Assembly: GCA_015655015.1 (NCBI GenBank)
Contig: JAATFV010000167.1
Span: 1 to 63,911, forward strand
Source: Chitinophagales bacterium
GTDB lineage: Bacteria; Bacteroidota; Bacteroidia; Chitinophagales; Chitinophagaceae
Direction of reading: 5' to 3'
DNA length: 63,911 nt
Shown: piece after piece, positions 24,157 to 32,520 of the stretch
Numbering within the stretch: position 1 is the stretch's first letter
How the letters are laid out: every line of letters begins with the position of its first letter
The notes under the pieces: generated by a model
Seen by the model: the letters and a program-made list of their open reading frames with translations, nothing else
Told to the model about the DNA's origin: nothing
Databases searched by the model: none
Program-made: the position numbers and the translations under genes

Positions 24157-24840
24157 ATGAAAAAGCATTTTCACTTACTCATTTTCTTTTTTTTACTTGC
24201 TCTTTGCAGCCAGGCTCAGATTAAAAAGGGTGATATTCTCTTAGGGGGCGATATTGGATTTTACTCGCAAAAGACGGACCCGGGCATTCAGAATAATAAC
24301 TATTTGACGAAGCAGACATCCCTGAACCTGAGCCCTTCCATTGCCAAAGCCATAAAAAATAATTTGTTGGCCGGGATCGATCTGGCTTATTCAGGTTCGA
24401 CAACAACTCAAAGCTCCGGCGTGTATGGAGGCAGTACTTTGAAGGTGCGTACTTATGGGGCCGGTTTTTTCCTGCGCAGTTACAAGCCCCTGGGCAGCGG
24501 ATTTTCTCTTTTTATGCAGAGCCGGCTGGGAGGCTCTTACAGCACCCAGAAAAATACCTATGATAATTTCCCGGGCAACAACAGCGATCTTAAGGGATAT
24601 TCGATCGACCTGGGTTTCTATCCGGGGATAGCCTATGCGATCACCAAAAAGGTGCAATTGGAGACAGGGTTTCAAAATATCCTCGATGTGAGTTATGCGC
24701 ATTCAAAAAATACGGTCGTAACTGACCCTGCTACCAGCACTGCAACGTCGTCGAAAACAAACACTTTTTCCTTGCAGTCGGGCCTTAGTAACAGCCTGGC
24801 CGGGTTTGTAATCGGTGTCAGGGTATTATTGGGATCTTGA
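24157..24840 (+). CDS. Predicted outer-membrane beta-barrel protein
   Basis: 227 residues with a clear signal peptide (MKKHFHLLIFFFLLALCSQA, cleavage after about residue 20). Then come alternating polar and aromatic beta-strands rich in Gly, Ser and Tyr (GDILLGGDIGFYSQK, GAGFFLRSYKPLGSG, GFYPGIAYAITKKVQLETGF) and a C-terminal strand GFVIGVRVLLGS. This is the pattern of porin-like outer-membrane proteins in Bacteroidota; the function is unknown. It stands alone between serS and a short unknown protein, with its own upstream region. Confidence 0.8.
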   Translation: MKKHFHLLIFFFLLALCSQAQIKKGDILLGGDIGFYSQKTDPGIQNNNYLTKQTSLNLSPSIAKAIKNNLLAGIDLAYSGSTTTQSSGVYGGSTLKVRTYGAGFFLRSYKPLGSGFSLFMQSRLGGSYSTQKNTYDNFPGNNSDLKGYSIDLGFYPGIAYAITKKVQLETGFQNILDVSYAHSKNTVVTDPATSTATSSKTNTFSLQSGLSNSLAGFVIGVRVLLGS

Positions 24841-25092
24841 CGATAAGGATCGGCTGCAATCATCTCATCTGAAAGAGGAAAGTTGGCCGGTGCGCTTTTC
24901 CCGGGTTTGGACGGGGGGACGCAATACGATGGCGGCGGTACAGACCATGGCACCGCCCATACGATATATCTAATCGGTGTGGATTGTAACGGAAAGGCCT
25001 GATCAATAATCTTCCGGACCTGGAGAACCTGGTAGAGGGGGATCCTGAAAATGGCCTGGAGCTGACGATTAAAGTATTTCAGGCAGGGATTC

Positions 25093-25127
25093 GCGACCTT
25101 CTTTGTCCCGTGGACAAAGAAGGTCGC
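25093..25127. repeat. Perfect 16-bp hairpin
   Basis: GCGACCTTCTTTGTCC (25093-25108) and its exact reverse complement (25112-25127) with loop CGT. It is 9 bases past the stop of the leftward 67-aa gene. No T-run follows on either strand. Confidence 0.9.
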
Positions 25128-25135
25128 CTGGTATC

Positions 25136-25339
25136 CTACCAGCCTTGTTTAGCTATGCCGGCCTTGATGGCGGCTAATGCTTTTTCTTCTCCCAGCAGGG
25201 TGGTCAGCTTATTGCCTTTACCATCATTTCCTTGTGCCATATAAGCCCCTTTGGCAGTTTTTGTGATGACCGCATCCTTTATGGGTACGTTTTTTTCTTT
25301 CGTTTTTACATTGTAGGCCGTAAGTGTTACCTCTGACAT
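25136..25339 (-). CDS. Small conserved-looking protein of 67 aa
   Basis: Not recognised. It reads MSEVTLTAYNVKTKEKNVPIK, then DAVITKTAKGAYMAQGNDGKGNKLTTLL in two blocks, and ends in a helix (EEKALAAIKAGIAKQGW). It is Lys/Thr/Ala-rich, basic and soluble, with no signal peptide. The compact length, ATG start and regular codon use argue for a real gene. It lies between an outer-membrane protein and gyrB, and has a very strong hairpin just after its stop. Confidence 0.7.
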   Translation of the reverse strand: MSEVTLTAYNVKTKEKNVPIKDAVITKTAKGAYMAQGNDGKGNKLTTLLGEEKALAAIKAGIAKQGW

Positions 25340-25441
25340 AATTAATTGATTTAATGCTTGTTAATTACAGATCCTGTTAGCACAAAATATTGTAATATTA
25401 ATGATTTTGGCTGATTCTGCGGGAAAAAGTTTTTTATTCCC

Positions 25442-27421
25442 CTACACGTCCAATTTTGCGTATTTGGCATGGGATTCAATGAATTCACGTCTGGGCGCCA
25501 CTTCATCCCCCATCAGCATGCTGAAGACCCGGTCAGCTTCTGCTGCGCTCTCGATCGTCACCTGCTTTAAAGTACGGGTATCCGGGTTCATGGTGGTTTC
25601 CCATAACTGGTCCGAGTTCATTTCTCCCAGTCCTTTATATCGTTGAATGGTGACGCTGTCCTCTTTACCGCCTCCCAGCTTTTCTACCCAGGCTTTTCGC
25701 TGATCTTCGTTCCAGGCATAAGATTGTTCTTTCCCTTTCTTCACGAGGTACAGCGGTGGCTGGGCAATATAGATATACCCCTGTTCTACCAGCTCTTTCA
25801 TGTAGCGATAGATAAAAGTAAGGATCAGGGTGGCGATATGGCTGCCATCCACGTCGGCATCGGTCATGATGATCAGCTTGTGATAGCGTACTTTGGAAAT
25901 GTTCAATGCCTTGGGGTCATCGGCTGTTCCTACTGTCACTCCCAGGGCCGTATACATATTGCGGATTTCCTCGTTCTCATAGATCTTGTGTTCCATGGCC
26001 TTTTCCACGTTGAGGATCTTACCTCTCAGAGGCAGGATGGCCTGGAAGCTGCGGTCCCGGCCTTGTTTGGCCGTACCACCTGCCGAATCTCCTTCGACCA
26101 GGTACAATTCACAGCGTTCCGGATCACGTTCCGAACAGTCGGCGAGCTTACCGGGCAATCCGCCTCCGCTGAGCACGCTTTTTCGTTGTACCAGCTCCCT
26201 GGCTTTTTTGGCGGCGGCTCTTGCCTGTGCAGCCAGGATCACTTTCTGGATGATATTCTTGGCTTCCCGGGGATTTTCTTCCAGGTAGTCATTCAATGCT
26301 TTTGAAACGGTGGAGTCTACCACGCCGCTCACTTCATTATTTCCCAGCTTGGTCTTGGTCTGTCCTTCGAACTGCGGTTCCGGCACTTTTACGGAAATGA
26401 TGGTGCTCAGGCCTTCCCGGAAATCATCCCCTTCGATCTCCACCTTGGCTCTTTCGAAAAGACCTTGTTTGTCGCCGTAAGATTTGAATACCCGGGTAAG
26501 GGCGCGGCGGAATCCTGCCACATGGGTACCCCCTTCGATCGTATTGATATTGTTGACGTAGGAATAGATGTGCTCGCTATAGCTATCATTATAGGTGAGG
26601 GCTACTTCGACGGCTACATTCGTAGCCTCATCCCTGCCTTCCACGAAAATGACGGTAGGGATCAGGGGGATGCGGCCGGCGTTCTTATCCAGCATTTCCA
26701 CGAATTCGACGATGCCTCCCTGGCTATAGAAAGTTTTGGAATAGGTGGTCCCGTCTTCTTCTTTTTCCCGCCGGTCATTCAGGACGATACGGATTCCCCG
26801 GTTGAGGAAGGACAGCTCCCGCAGACGGCCTTCCAGGATATCCTTATTGTAGGTCGTAGTGATGAAAATGCTGGCATCGGGCCAGAAACGGATCGTAGTG
26901 CCTGTTTTATCGCTGGCGCCTATTTCCCGGACCGGGTATTGGGGAACGCCTATCTTGTATTCCTGTTCGAATACTTTTCCCTCCCGCTGGACGGTAACCT
27001 GCAGGTCGCTGCTCAGGGCATTCACGCAGCTTACGCCCACACCATGAAGGCCGCCGGAGACCTTATAGGTATTCTTGTCGAATTTACCTCCGGCATGGAG
27101 TACGGTCAGGACCACTTCCAGGGCGCTCTTCTTTTCTTTGGTCATCATCCCGGTAGGGATCCCGCGGCCATCGTCTTCCACACTGACGGAATTGTCTTCG
27201 TAGATGGTCACGTTAATGTTCTTGCAATAGCCGGCAAGGGCTTCATCGATAGAGTTATCCACTACTTCGTATACAAGGTGGTGGAGGCCCTTTACGCCGA
27301 TGTCCCCGATATACATCGCAGGACGTTTGCGTACAGCTTCCAGACCTTCCAGTACCTGGATACTATCTGCTCCATATCCGTTGCTGGCCGGGGTCAGAAT
27401 TTCGGGTGTTGTTTCACTCAT
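25442..27421 (-). CDS. gyrB: DNA gyrase subunit B
   Basis: The ATPase subunit of the supercoiling type II topoisomerase. 659 residues, normal for the phylum. The GHKL ATPase domain has VVDNSIDEALAGY, DDGRGIPTG and GGLHGVGVSCVNALS. The Toprim domain has YLVEGDSAGGTAKQGRDR and MTDADVDGSHI. The C-terminal part has QRYKGLGEMN. ParE is the alternative, but the sequence style (PLRGKILNVEKA and tail MNPDTRTL) fits GyrB. It is divergent from an AraC regulator. Confidence 0.95.
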   Translation of the reverse strand: MSETTPEILTPASNGYGADSIQVLEGLEAVRKRPAMYIGDIGVKGLHHLVYEVVDNSIDEALAGYCKNINVTIYEDNSVSVEDDGRGIPTGMMTKEKKSALEVVLTVLHAGGKFDKNTYKVSGGLHGVGVSCVNALSSDLQVTVQREGKVFEQEYKIGVPQYPVREIGASDKTGTTIRFWPDASIFITTTYNKDILEGRLRELSFLNRGIRIVLNDRREKEEDGTTYSKTFYSQGGIVEFVEMLDKNAGRIPLIPTVIFVEGRDEATNVAVEVALTYNDSYSEHIYSYVNNINTIEGGTHVAGFRRALTRVFKSYGDKQGLFERAKVEIEGDDFREGLSTIISVKVPEPQFEGQTKTKLGNNEVSGVVDSTVSKALNDYLEENPREAKNIIQKVILAAQARAAAKKARELVQRKSVLSGGGLPGKLADCSERDPERCELYLVEGDSAGGTAKQGRDRSFQAILPLRGKILNVEKAMEHKIYENEEIRNMYTALGVTVGTADDPKALNISKVRYHKLIIMTDADVDGSHIATLILTFIYRYMKELVEQGYIYIAQPPLYLVKKGKEQSYAWNEDQRKAWVEKLGGGKEDSVTIQRYKGLGEMNSDQLWETTMNPDTRTLKQVTIESAAEADRVFSMLMGDEVAPRREFIESHAKYAKLDV

Positions 27422-27466
27422 TTTTATATGGGAATCTTCTAGTTAACAATAAATTAATAAGGTGGG

Positions 27467-27474
27467 CAAATGTA
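27467..27474 (-). promoter_or_regulatory. gyrB promoter -7 element
   Basis: On the minus strand TACATTTG, an exact TAnnTTTG match, 45 bases before the gyrB ATG. Confidence 0.5.
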
Positions 27475-27658
27475 CGAAAAATAAGGGGTTCCGCCGGTTT
27501 TAATATCCCCATTCAGGGGGTTGATTGTGAAAAATTTGGGGATTACCGGTTTGGGTATTTTGGGGGCAATCAGCGTCATCATTTTGTCAAAATCCGGGAT
27601 ATTTGGCTATTACGGGGAACCTGATCCTCTTTATTCGCATTAATTCATGTTTCTCACT

Positions 27659-27666
27659 TAAATTTG
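27659..27666 (+). promoter_or_regulatory. -7 element for the AraC regulator, implying a leaderless mRNA
   Basis: TAAATTTG ends only seven bases before the ATG at 27674, so transcription would begin at or next to the start codon. Confidence 0.5.
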
Positions 27667-27673
27667 CGGAATT

Positions 27674-28615
27674 ATGTACGAGGCTCCGGATATTTTGATG
27701 ATGGCATATAAGCAACCTGTTATGCAGGATGAACTGGCTTTATTGGATGAAAAAGAGCGTCATATACCCGGTTCGGTGCAATATGCCATCAAGAGGTATA
27801 ACAAGCATCCCCAGTGGAACCTGGATGATATGGGCATGATGGTATATCATTACAAAAAAGACGATCCGGGGCAAAATTTCCTGGAGCTGCGTTTTTGTAT
27901 CGCAGGGAATGTATATTGCCGGAAAAAGGAGATTGAATGCAATTCCTGCAAGCTGAGCGCTTCTCCCGCCTGTTCTGAGAGGATCGATACGGTAGATGTC
28001 CTCAGTTTCCGGTTCCTCTCCGTACACTTGTCTCAATTCGCCAAGCCCCGTAAGCTGGATAATACGCTCAGCGAAGATATCCTGAACTTCAAGCATGTTT
28101 CCTCTTTTTCCAAAGTTTTATCCCTTTGCGGAAGAACCCGGATGGTATTGGAAGCATTACTCAGCCATAGCTATACCGACAGCCTGGAGAATATTTTTAT
28201 CAATGCCCAGAGCCAGATGCTCCTTCTTTACAGTCTCGAATGTATGCTGGGGGAGAAAGAGGTGGAAGGCTTCCAGTGTAAATTCCTGGCTAATGAATCC
28301 GACCGGGAAAAGATCATCAAAGCCAGGGAGGTGCTGTTGCAGCATATCGGCGAGCCCCTTACTATTAAGGAGCTGAGCCGGAAAGTTGCTATCAACGAGT
28401 GTTATCTGAAAAAAGGGTTTAAGGAAATGTTCGGAACCACTATTTTCGATTTCTACCAAAGCCAGCGTATGGAGCATGCCCGTTACCTGCTTTATGAAAA
28501 AGGATTGAGCGTGACGGAGGTCTCTGTCATGCTGGGCTATTCATCTATTTCTCATTTCTCCACAGCCTTTAAGAAACATACGGGGCTGAAGCCTTGTGAG
28601 CTGCTGCTGCATTGA
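27674..28615 (+). CDS. AraC-family regulator with an N-terminal cysteine cluster
   Basis: A transcription regulator of 313 residues. The C-terminal AraC DNA-binding domain covers about 210-312: two helix-turn-helix units, TIKELSRKVAINECYLKKGFK and LSVTEVSVMLGYSSISHFSTAF in parts, ending FKKHTGLKPCELL. The N-terminal part is PchR-like in layout and carries C82-x6-C89-x2-C92-x7-C100 plus C75, a spacing that could bind Zn or an Fe-S cluster. The ligand is unknown. It is followed by tandem repeats and a toxin-antitoxin pair, and is divergent from gyrB. Target genes cannot be assigned. Confidence 0.9.
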   Translation: MYEAPDILMMAYKQPVMQDELALLDEKERHIPGSVQYAIKRYNKHPQWNLDDMGMMVYHYKKDDPGQNFLELRFCIAGNVYCRKKEIECNSCKLSASPACSERIDTVDVLSFRFLSVHLSQFAKPRKLDNTLSEDILNFKHVSSFSKVLSLCGRTRMVLEALLSHSYTDSLENIFINAQSQMLLLYSLECMLGEKEVEGFQCKFLANESDREKIIKAREVLLQHIGEPLTIKELSRKVAINECYLKKGFKEMFGTTIFDFYQSQRMEHARYLLYEKGLSVTEVSVMLGYSSISHFSTAFKKHTGLKPCELLLH

Positions 28616-28621
28616 TGCAGT

Positions 28622-28643
28622 CTATCGCCCGGCTATCGCCCGG
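28622..28643. repeat. 11-bp tandem duplication after the araC-like gene
   Basis: CTATCGCCCGG occurs twice head to tail, 6 bases after the stop codon. Confidence 0.85.
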
Positions 28644-28645
28644 CG

Positions 28646-28693
28646 GCCGATTCAACTGCCAGTCGATTGAACTGGCGGTCGATTCAACTATGC
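28646..28693. repeat. 16-bp x 3 imperfect tandem repeat
   Basis: Three units beginning at 28646, 28662 and 28678 share the core CGATT(C/G)AACT. The region can also fold, because CCAGT and ACTGG flank CGATTGA. Confidence 0.7.
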
Positions 28694-28716
28694 CTGCTGC
28701 CCGGTGCATACGAATG

Positions 28717-29712
28717 CTACAAGGCCAGGAGTTCAAATGCATATTGATAGTTGATCAGTTTTTTACCTTCAATATTTTCTTTCCAGGCAGGTTCTTTATG
28801 ACTTATATCCACCAGCTGTTTGGTTTTTACAGGTTTTAGCTTTTCTAAAACAGTTTGCATACTGTTCATTTCATCCGGCGTAAACAGTTCATTCCGGAAA
28901 ACCTGGTTTGCCGAAGGATCAATAATCACCATTTCTTTATCTCCATCCCATATTTCATATTTCAAACTGATAATATCACTTTCCTCTGCCATTTTGAATA
29001 AGTAATCGAACTGACTTGGGACAGGCCCCCATTGTATGGCCCGGTAAGATAAACCGCTGATCCCGGTCCCGAACTGTTTAAAATGATAGAAGTCCGCGTA
29101 GAATAAGAGCTTGTTAAGCGCTGTTTTCAGGGGACTTATGTTATCTGCAAAAAATCGCACCATATGATAGGCCCTTTCGGGATTGATCCTTCTGTAACCG
29201 TTATATTCAGAAGGCATATTTCCTCCCAGCATCTTTTCTGTGATCGGAGCCCATGCGGTCTGGCCTTCTTTTAATTCGGAAATTCTTTTGAGCAATTTTT
29301 CTTTTTGCCTGCCATGTACGGCATCACTTAACTCTACCAAACGTAAAAATTCATCGGGATTGGCTGCCATCTGGATCAACCTCGCATTCGTCTCACTGGG
29401 GATGTCTCCGGTCTCATACAAACGATATTGATTTACCCCGAACCCTAAAATTTCGGACATAGCTGTTGCCGGCAGATCATACTGGCTGCGGATATTTTTG
29501 ATCTCTTCTATAAACGGCAGATTATGCCTCACCCGGTAAGCGTTGTATACCTGATCCAGGTTCAGATCGCCCATGTGATCATCCTCAAACTCTTCCCCGG
29601 TGTCCTTGCACCTGTAATAATGATAAATGATCTCAAACGATTCTTTCCGGAATTCCAATACTCTCTTTTCTCTTACTAACTCCATCGGATTTCCTGTGAC
29701 GGGACTTTTCAT
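28717..29712 (-). CDS. Panacea (DUF4065/SocA-like) antitoxin with MqsA-like N-terminus
   Basis: A 331-residue predicted antitoxin. Residues 1-45 resemble the MqsA/YgiT zinc ribbon but with Cys replaced (MKSPVTGNP, YYRCKDTGE; only one of four Cys remains), so zinc binding is probably lost. Residues about 60-130 are a helix-turn-helix (LPATAMSEILGFGVNQYRLYE). The C-terminal Panacea domain (about 175-300) has the hallmark helix ALNKLLFYADFYHFKQFG and ISGLSYRAIQWGPVPS. It starts four bases before the upstream gene's stop (ATGA overlap), and that gene is an MqsR-like toxin. It presumably neutralises the toxin and represses the operon. Confidence 0.88.
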   Translation of the reverse strand: MKSPVTGNPMELVREKRVLEFRKESFEIIYHYYRCKDTGEEFEDDHMGDLNLDQVYNAYRVRHNLPFIEEIKNIRSQYDLPATAMSEILGFGVNQYRLYETGDIPSETNARLIQMAANPDEFLRLVELSDAVHGRQKEKLLKRISELKEGQTAWAPITEKMLGGNMPSEYNGYRRINPERAYHMVRFFADNISPLKTALNKLLFYADFYHFKQFGTGISGLSYRAIQWGPVPSQFDYLFKMAEESDIISLKYEIWDGDKEMVIIDPSANQVFRNELFTPDEMNSMQTVLEKLKPVKTKQLVDISHKEPAWKENIEGKKLINYQYAFELLAL

Positions 29713-30074
29713 ACAATTGCATTTTTAAAGGGATAGTTCATTGGGTGCCCGGGGAAATGAAAGGAAATACATATTACTTCAGAACCCGGCGTTCCCAACT
29801 GAATCTTTATATATACTTCCCTTTTCTTTATGATCTTTCCAAATACCCACCTATCAGAATTATGATATAGCTTATCAGGCAAAGGGCCTTGTGAATAATC
29901 TTCCGGCTTTAATTCTTTCAGGATTTCTTTTATATCTGCACGCTTCAGCTCCAGCGCTAATAACGTGTTGGTATTTTTAGGATTTGTCCGGTCAGTCCTG
30001 ATCAATAACCCCCAAAACTCCAATTTAAAAATAAAGTCTTTCAGAAATTGTTCCACCCCTGCCTGCCGTTCCAT
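29709..30074 (-). CDS. MqsR-like toxin
   Basis: A 121-residue predicted ribonuclease toxin. The C-terminal half has the MqsR-like strand pattern WVFGKIIKKREVYIKIQL followed by VICISFHFPGHPMNYPF (C102, H106, H110), a block I recall from MqsR-family toxins. The N-terminal half (VEQFLKDFIFKLEFWG, LELKRADIKEILKELKPEDY) fits the family layout, with a short linker between. It is immediately upstream of, and overlaps, the Panacea/MqsA-like antitoxin, the toxin-first order of mqsRA. Assignment is from motif memory and context, so enzymatic activity is inferred. Confidence 0.78.
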   Translation of the reverse strand: MERQAGVEQFLKDFIFKLEFWGLLIRTDRTNPKNTNTLLALELKRADIKEILKELKPEDYSQGPLPDKLYHNSDRWVFGKIIKKREVYIKIQLGTPGSEVICISFHFPGHPMNYPFKNAIV

Positions 30075-30092
30075 ATAGCCAATATTTTTAGC

Positions 30093-30112
30093 AAAACTAA
30101 CTAAATAGTTTT
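30093..30112. promoter_or_regulatory. Candidate operator of the toxin-antitoxin operon
   Basis: AAAACTA-N6-TAGTTTT, a perfect 7-bp inverted repeat 19 bases upstream of the toxin start. It resembles in layout the AACCT-N3-AGGTT site bound by MqsA, and the antitoxin has a helix-turn-helix. Confidence 0.5.
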
Positions 30113-30150
30113 AATTGCAAAAATTAAATGGTTTTTTTAAACGATAAAGT

Positions 30151-31437
30151 TTAATTTAAATCTTTCAGGCTGGCTTCCGCTGCTGTAATGGTGGAATCGA
30201 GATCATTGTAAGTCAGCGCGTTGTTTAAAAACCAGCTTTCAAAAGCCGAAGGCGGCAGATAGACACCTCTTTTCAGCATGGCGTGAAAAAAAGCGGGAAA
30301 CCGGGCATTATTCGCAGCGGAGGCCGAAGCGAAATCAGTGACGGGATGTTCGCTGAAATGTAGGCTGATCATGGAGCCCAGCTGATTGATCTGGTAAGGC
30401 TGCCCCCAGGCCTTCAGCACTTTATCCAATCCATTGCGCAGGTAAAGGGTCTTTTCTTCCAGCTCCCGGTAGATGGAGGGATTATTCTTCAGCTCCTTTA
30501 ACAAGGTATACCCTGCGATCATGGCAATGGGATTGCCGCTGAGCGTGCCTGCCTGGTAGACATTTCCAAGGGGGGCGATCAGCTGCATGATCTCTTTTTT
30601 GCCGCCAAAGGCTCCTACAGGCATTCCTCCTCCGATCACCTTGCCGTAGGTGAGCAGATCGGCCCGGATACCCAGTCTTTCCTGGGCGCCGCCGGGCGCC
30701 AGGCGGAATCCGGTCATCACTTCATCCAATATAAAGACAATCCCTTCCGCATCGCAGAGCGTCCTGAGTCCTTCCAGGAAGCCGGGCTGAGGCAGGATGC
30801 AGCCCATATTGCCGGCGACAGGCTCCACGATGATGGCTGCTATCTCTCCCTTATGGGCAGCCGCCAGCTTTTTTACGGCGTCCAGGTCATTATACGGGGC
30901 GGTGAGCGTGTCCTGGGCAACGCCGGGCGTCACGCCGGGTACCGTCTGAATATTGAAAGTGGCTACACCGCTGCCCGCCTTGACGAGAAAGGGGTCGGCA
31001 TGGCCATGGTAATGCCCTGTAAATTTGATTATTTTATTACGCCCCGTGTATCCGCGCGCCAGCCGGATAGCGCTCATACAGGCCTCTGTGCCGCTGCTGA
31101 CCATACGGATCATGTCTACATTCGGGGCCAGGCTGCAAATAAGCTCGGCCATTTCCACCTCCAGCAAGGTGGGAGCGCCGTATGAAGTAGAGTATGCGGC
31201 ATACTCCTGTATTGCTGTCACTACCGGTTCCCAGGCATGCCCCAGTATCATCGGTCCCCAGCTGGCGATATAATCGATATAACGATTACCATCCACATCA
31301 TAGAGATAAGCTCCTTTGGCTTTCTGCATAAAGACGGGTGTGCCGCCTACGCTTTTAAAAGCACGGACGGGGGAATTGACCCCACCGGGGATGCTTTGCT
31401 GGGCTCTTTCGAAAAGTTGCTGGCTTTTTTCGTACAT
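30151..31437 (-). CDS. hemL: Glutamate-1-semialdehyde 2,1-aminomutase
   Basis: A PLP enzyme that converts glutamate-1-semialdehyde to 5-aminolevulinate, the second step of the C5 haem route. 428 residues, full length. The PLP-binding Lys is K266 in LLTYGKVIGGGMPVGAFGG; other motifs are IPGGVNSPVRAF, SSGTEACMSAIRLAR, FTGHYHGHAD and FILDEVMTGFRL. It is the last gene of the leftward hem cluster, separated from hemB by 75 bases that contain a 14-bp tandem duplication. The toxin-antitoxin operon lies just beyond its stop. Confidence 0.97.
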   Translation of the reverse strand: MYEKSQQLFERAQQSIPGGVNSPVRAFKSVGGTPVFMQKAKGAYLYDVDGNRYIDYIASWGPMILGHAWEPVVTAIQEYAAYSTSYGAPTLLEVEMAELICSLAPNVDMIRMVSSGTEACMSAIRLARGYTGRNKIIKFTGHYHGHADPFLVKAGSGVATFNIQTVPGVTPGVAQDTLTAPYNDLDAVKKLAAAHKGEIAAIIVEPVAGNMGCILPQPGFLEGLRTLCDAEGIVFILDEVMTGFRLAPGGAQERLGIRADLLTYGKVIGGGMPVGAFGGKKEIMQLIAPLGNVYQAGTLSGNPIAMIAGYTLLKELKNNPSIYRELEEKTLYLRNGLDKVLKAWGQPYQINQLGSMISLHFSEHPVTDFASASAANNARFPAFFHAMLKRGVYLPPSAFESWFLNNALTYNDLDSTITAAEASLKDLN

Positions 31438-31460
31438 GTTGATGATTTTAGGAGGTACTG

Positions 31461-31488
31461 ATGGTTCTGGTAGTATGGTTCTGGTAGT
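31461..31488. repeat. 14-bp tandem duplication between hemB and hemL
   Basis: ATGGTTCTGGTAGT occurs twice head to tail without mismatch in the 75-base gap. Confidence 0.95.
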
Positions 31489-31512
31489 TCTGAAGAATAG
31501 GGGGCAAACGGT

Positions 31513-32490
31513 TTACCGGTTTAACAGTTTCGCGGCATCTTTGGCAAAATAGGTGGCGATCAGGTCGGCCCCGGCTCTTTTGAAGGAGGTCAGGGTTTCC
31601 AGGATCGCCCGTTCCTCGTTGATCCAGCCCATTTTGGCAGCCGCTTTGATCATCGCGTACTCGCCGCTTATATTATAGGCGCTGACCGGCACGTCGACGG
31701 CATTCTTCACTTCCCGGATGATATCGAGATAAGGCAGGCCCGGCTTGATCATCACGATATCGGCTCCTTCCTCCACGTCTATCAGGGCTTCTTTGACCGC
31801 TTCCCGGCGATTGGCATAGTCCATCTGGTAGGTTTTTTTGTCCCCGAACCCCGGCGCCGAATCCAATGCATCGCGGAAAGGCCCGTAGAAGCAGGAAGCA
31901 TATTTGGCGCTATAAGCCATGATGCCGGTCTTCGTGAAGTTATTTTCTTCCAGCCCTTTGCGAATGGCGCCGATGCGGCCGTCCATCATATCGCTGGGGG
32001 CTACCCAGTCAGCTCCGGCCTGCGCATGGCTCAGGCTCATTTTTACCAGGGCCTCCACGGTGGGATCGTTCACGATCTCTCCATTTTCTACAATACCATC
32101 ATGTCCATAGGAAGAGTAGGGGTCCAGGGCCACATCGGTCATGACTACGATCTCCGGAACGGCGGCCTTGATCGCCTGAATGCTTCTTTGCATCAATCCA
32201 TCGGCATTCCAGGCTTCTTTTCCCGTATTGTCTTTCAAGTCATCGGAGCACTTGATGAATAATAAAACGCTTTTAATGCCCAGTCCCCATAACTCTTTCA
32301 CTTCCTTTACCGTACCATCGATGCTGCGGCGGAAATAGCCGGGCATGGAAGGTATTTCAAACTCCTGACCTTTTCCTTCATCAATAAAAAGGGGGACGAT
32401 AAAATCATTTGGGCTAAGCACCGTCTCTGCCACCATCGAGCGGATGGCGGGGGACTGGCGTAAAATGCGGTTGCGGCGTTGCAGGTACAT
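31513..32490 (-). CDS. hemB: 5-aminolevulinate dehydratase (porphobilinogen synthase)
   Basis: Condenses two 5-aminolevulinate molecules into porphobilinogen. I start at ATG 32490 (MYLQRRNRILRQSPAIRSMV), giving 325 residues; a TTG six bases upstream is less likely. The active-site lysines are in MAYSAKYAS and VMIKPGLPYLD. In place of the zinc-binding cysteines the sequence has DVALDPYSSYGHDGIVENG, the Asp-type site of the Mg/K-dependent class. It lies between hemF and hemL, with a C-rich palindromic gap (32497-32556) upstream. Confidence 0.97.
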   Translation of the reverse strand: MYLQRRNRILRQSPAIRSMVAETVLSPNDFIVPLFIDEGKGQEFEIPSMPGYFRRSIDGTVKEVKELWGLGIKSVLLFIKCSDDLKDNTGKEAWNADGLMQRSIQAIKAAVPEIVVMTDVALDPYSSYGHDGIVENGEIVNDPTVEALVKMSLSHAQAGADWVAPSDMMDGRIGAIRKGLEENNFTKTGIMAYSAKYASCFYGPFRDALDSAPGFGDKKTYQMDYANRREAVKEALIDVEEGADIVMIKPGLPYLDIIREVKNAVDVPVSAYNISGEYAMIKAAAKMGWINEERAILETLTSFKRAGADLIATYFAKDAAKLLNR

Positions 32491-32520
32491 ATTCAAAGTT
32501 TTATAAGTATTTCATTCGAT

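Noticed and set aside
26465..27442. Long plus-strand frame (325 codons) across gyrB
   Set aside because: It is antisense to gyrB, whose protein is unmistakable; the frame has no recognisable domain and its composition mirrors the complementary strand.
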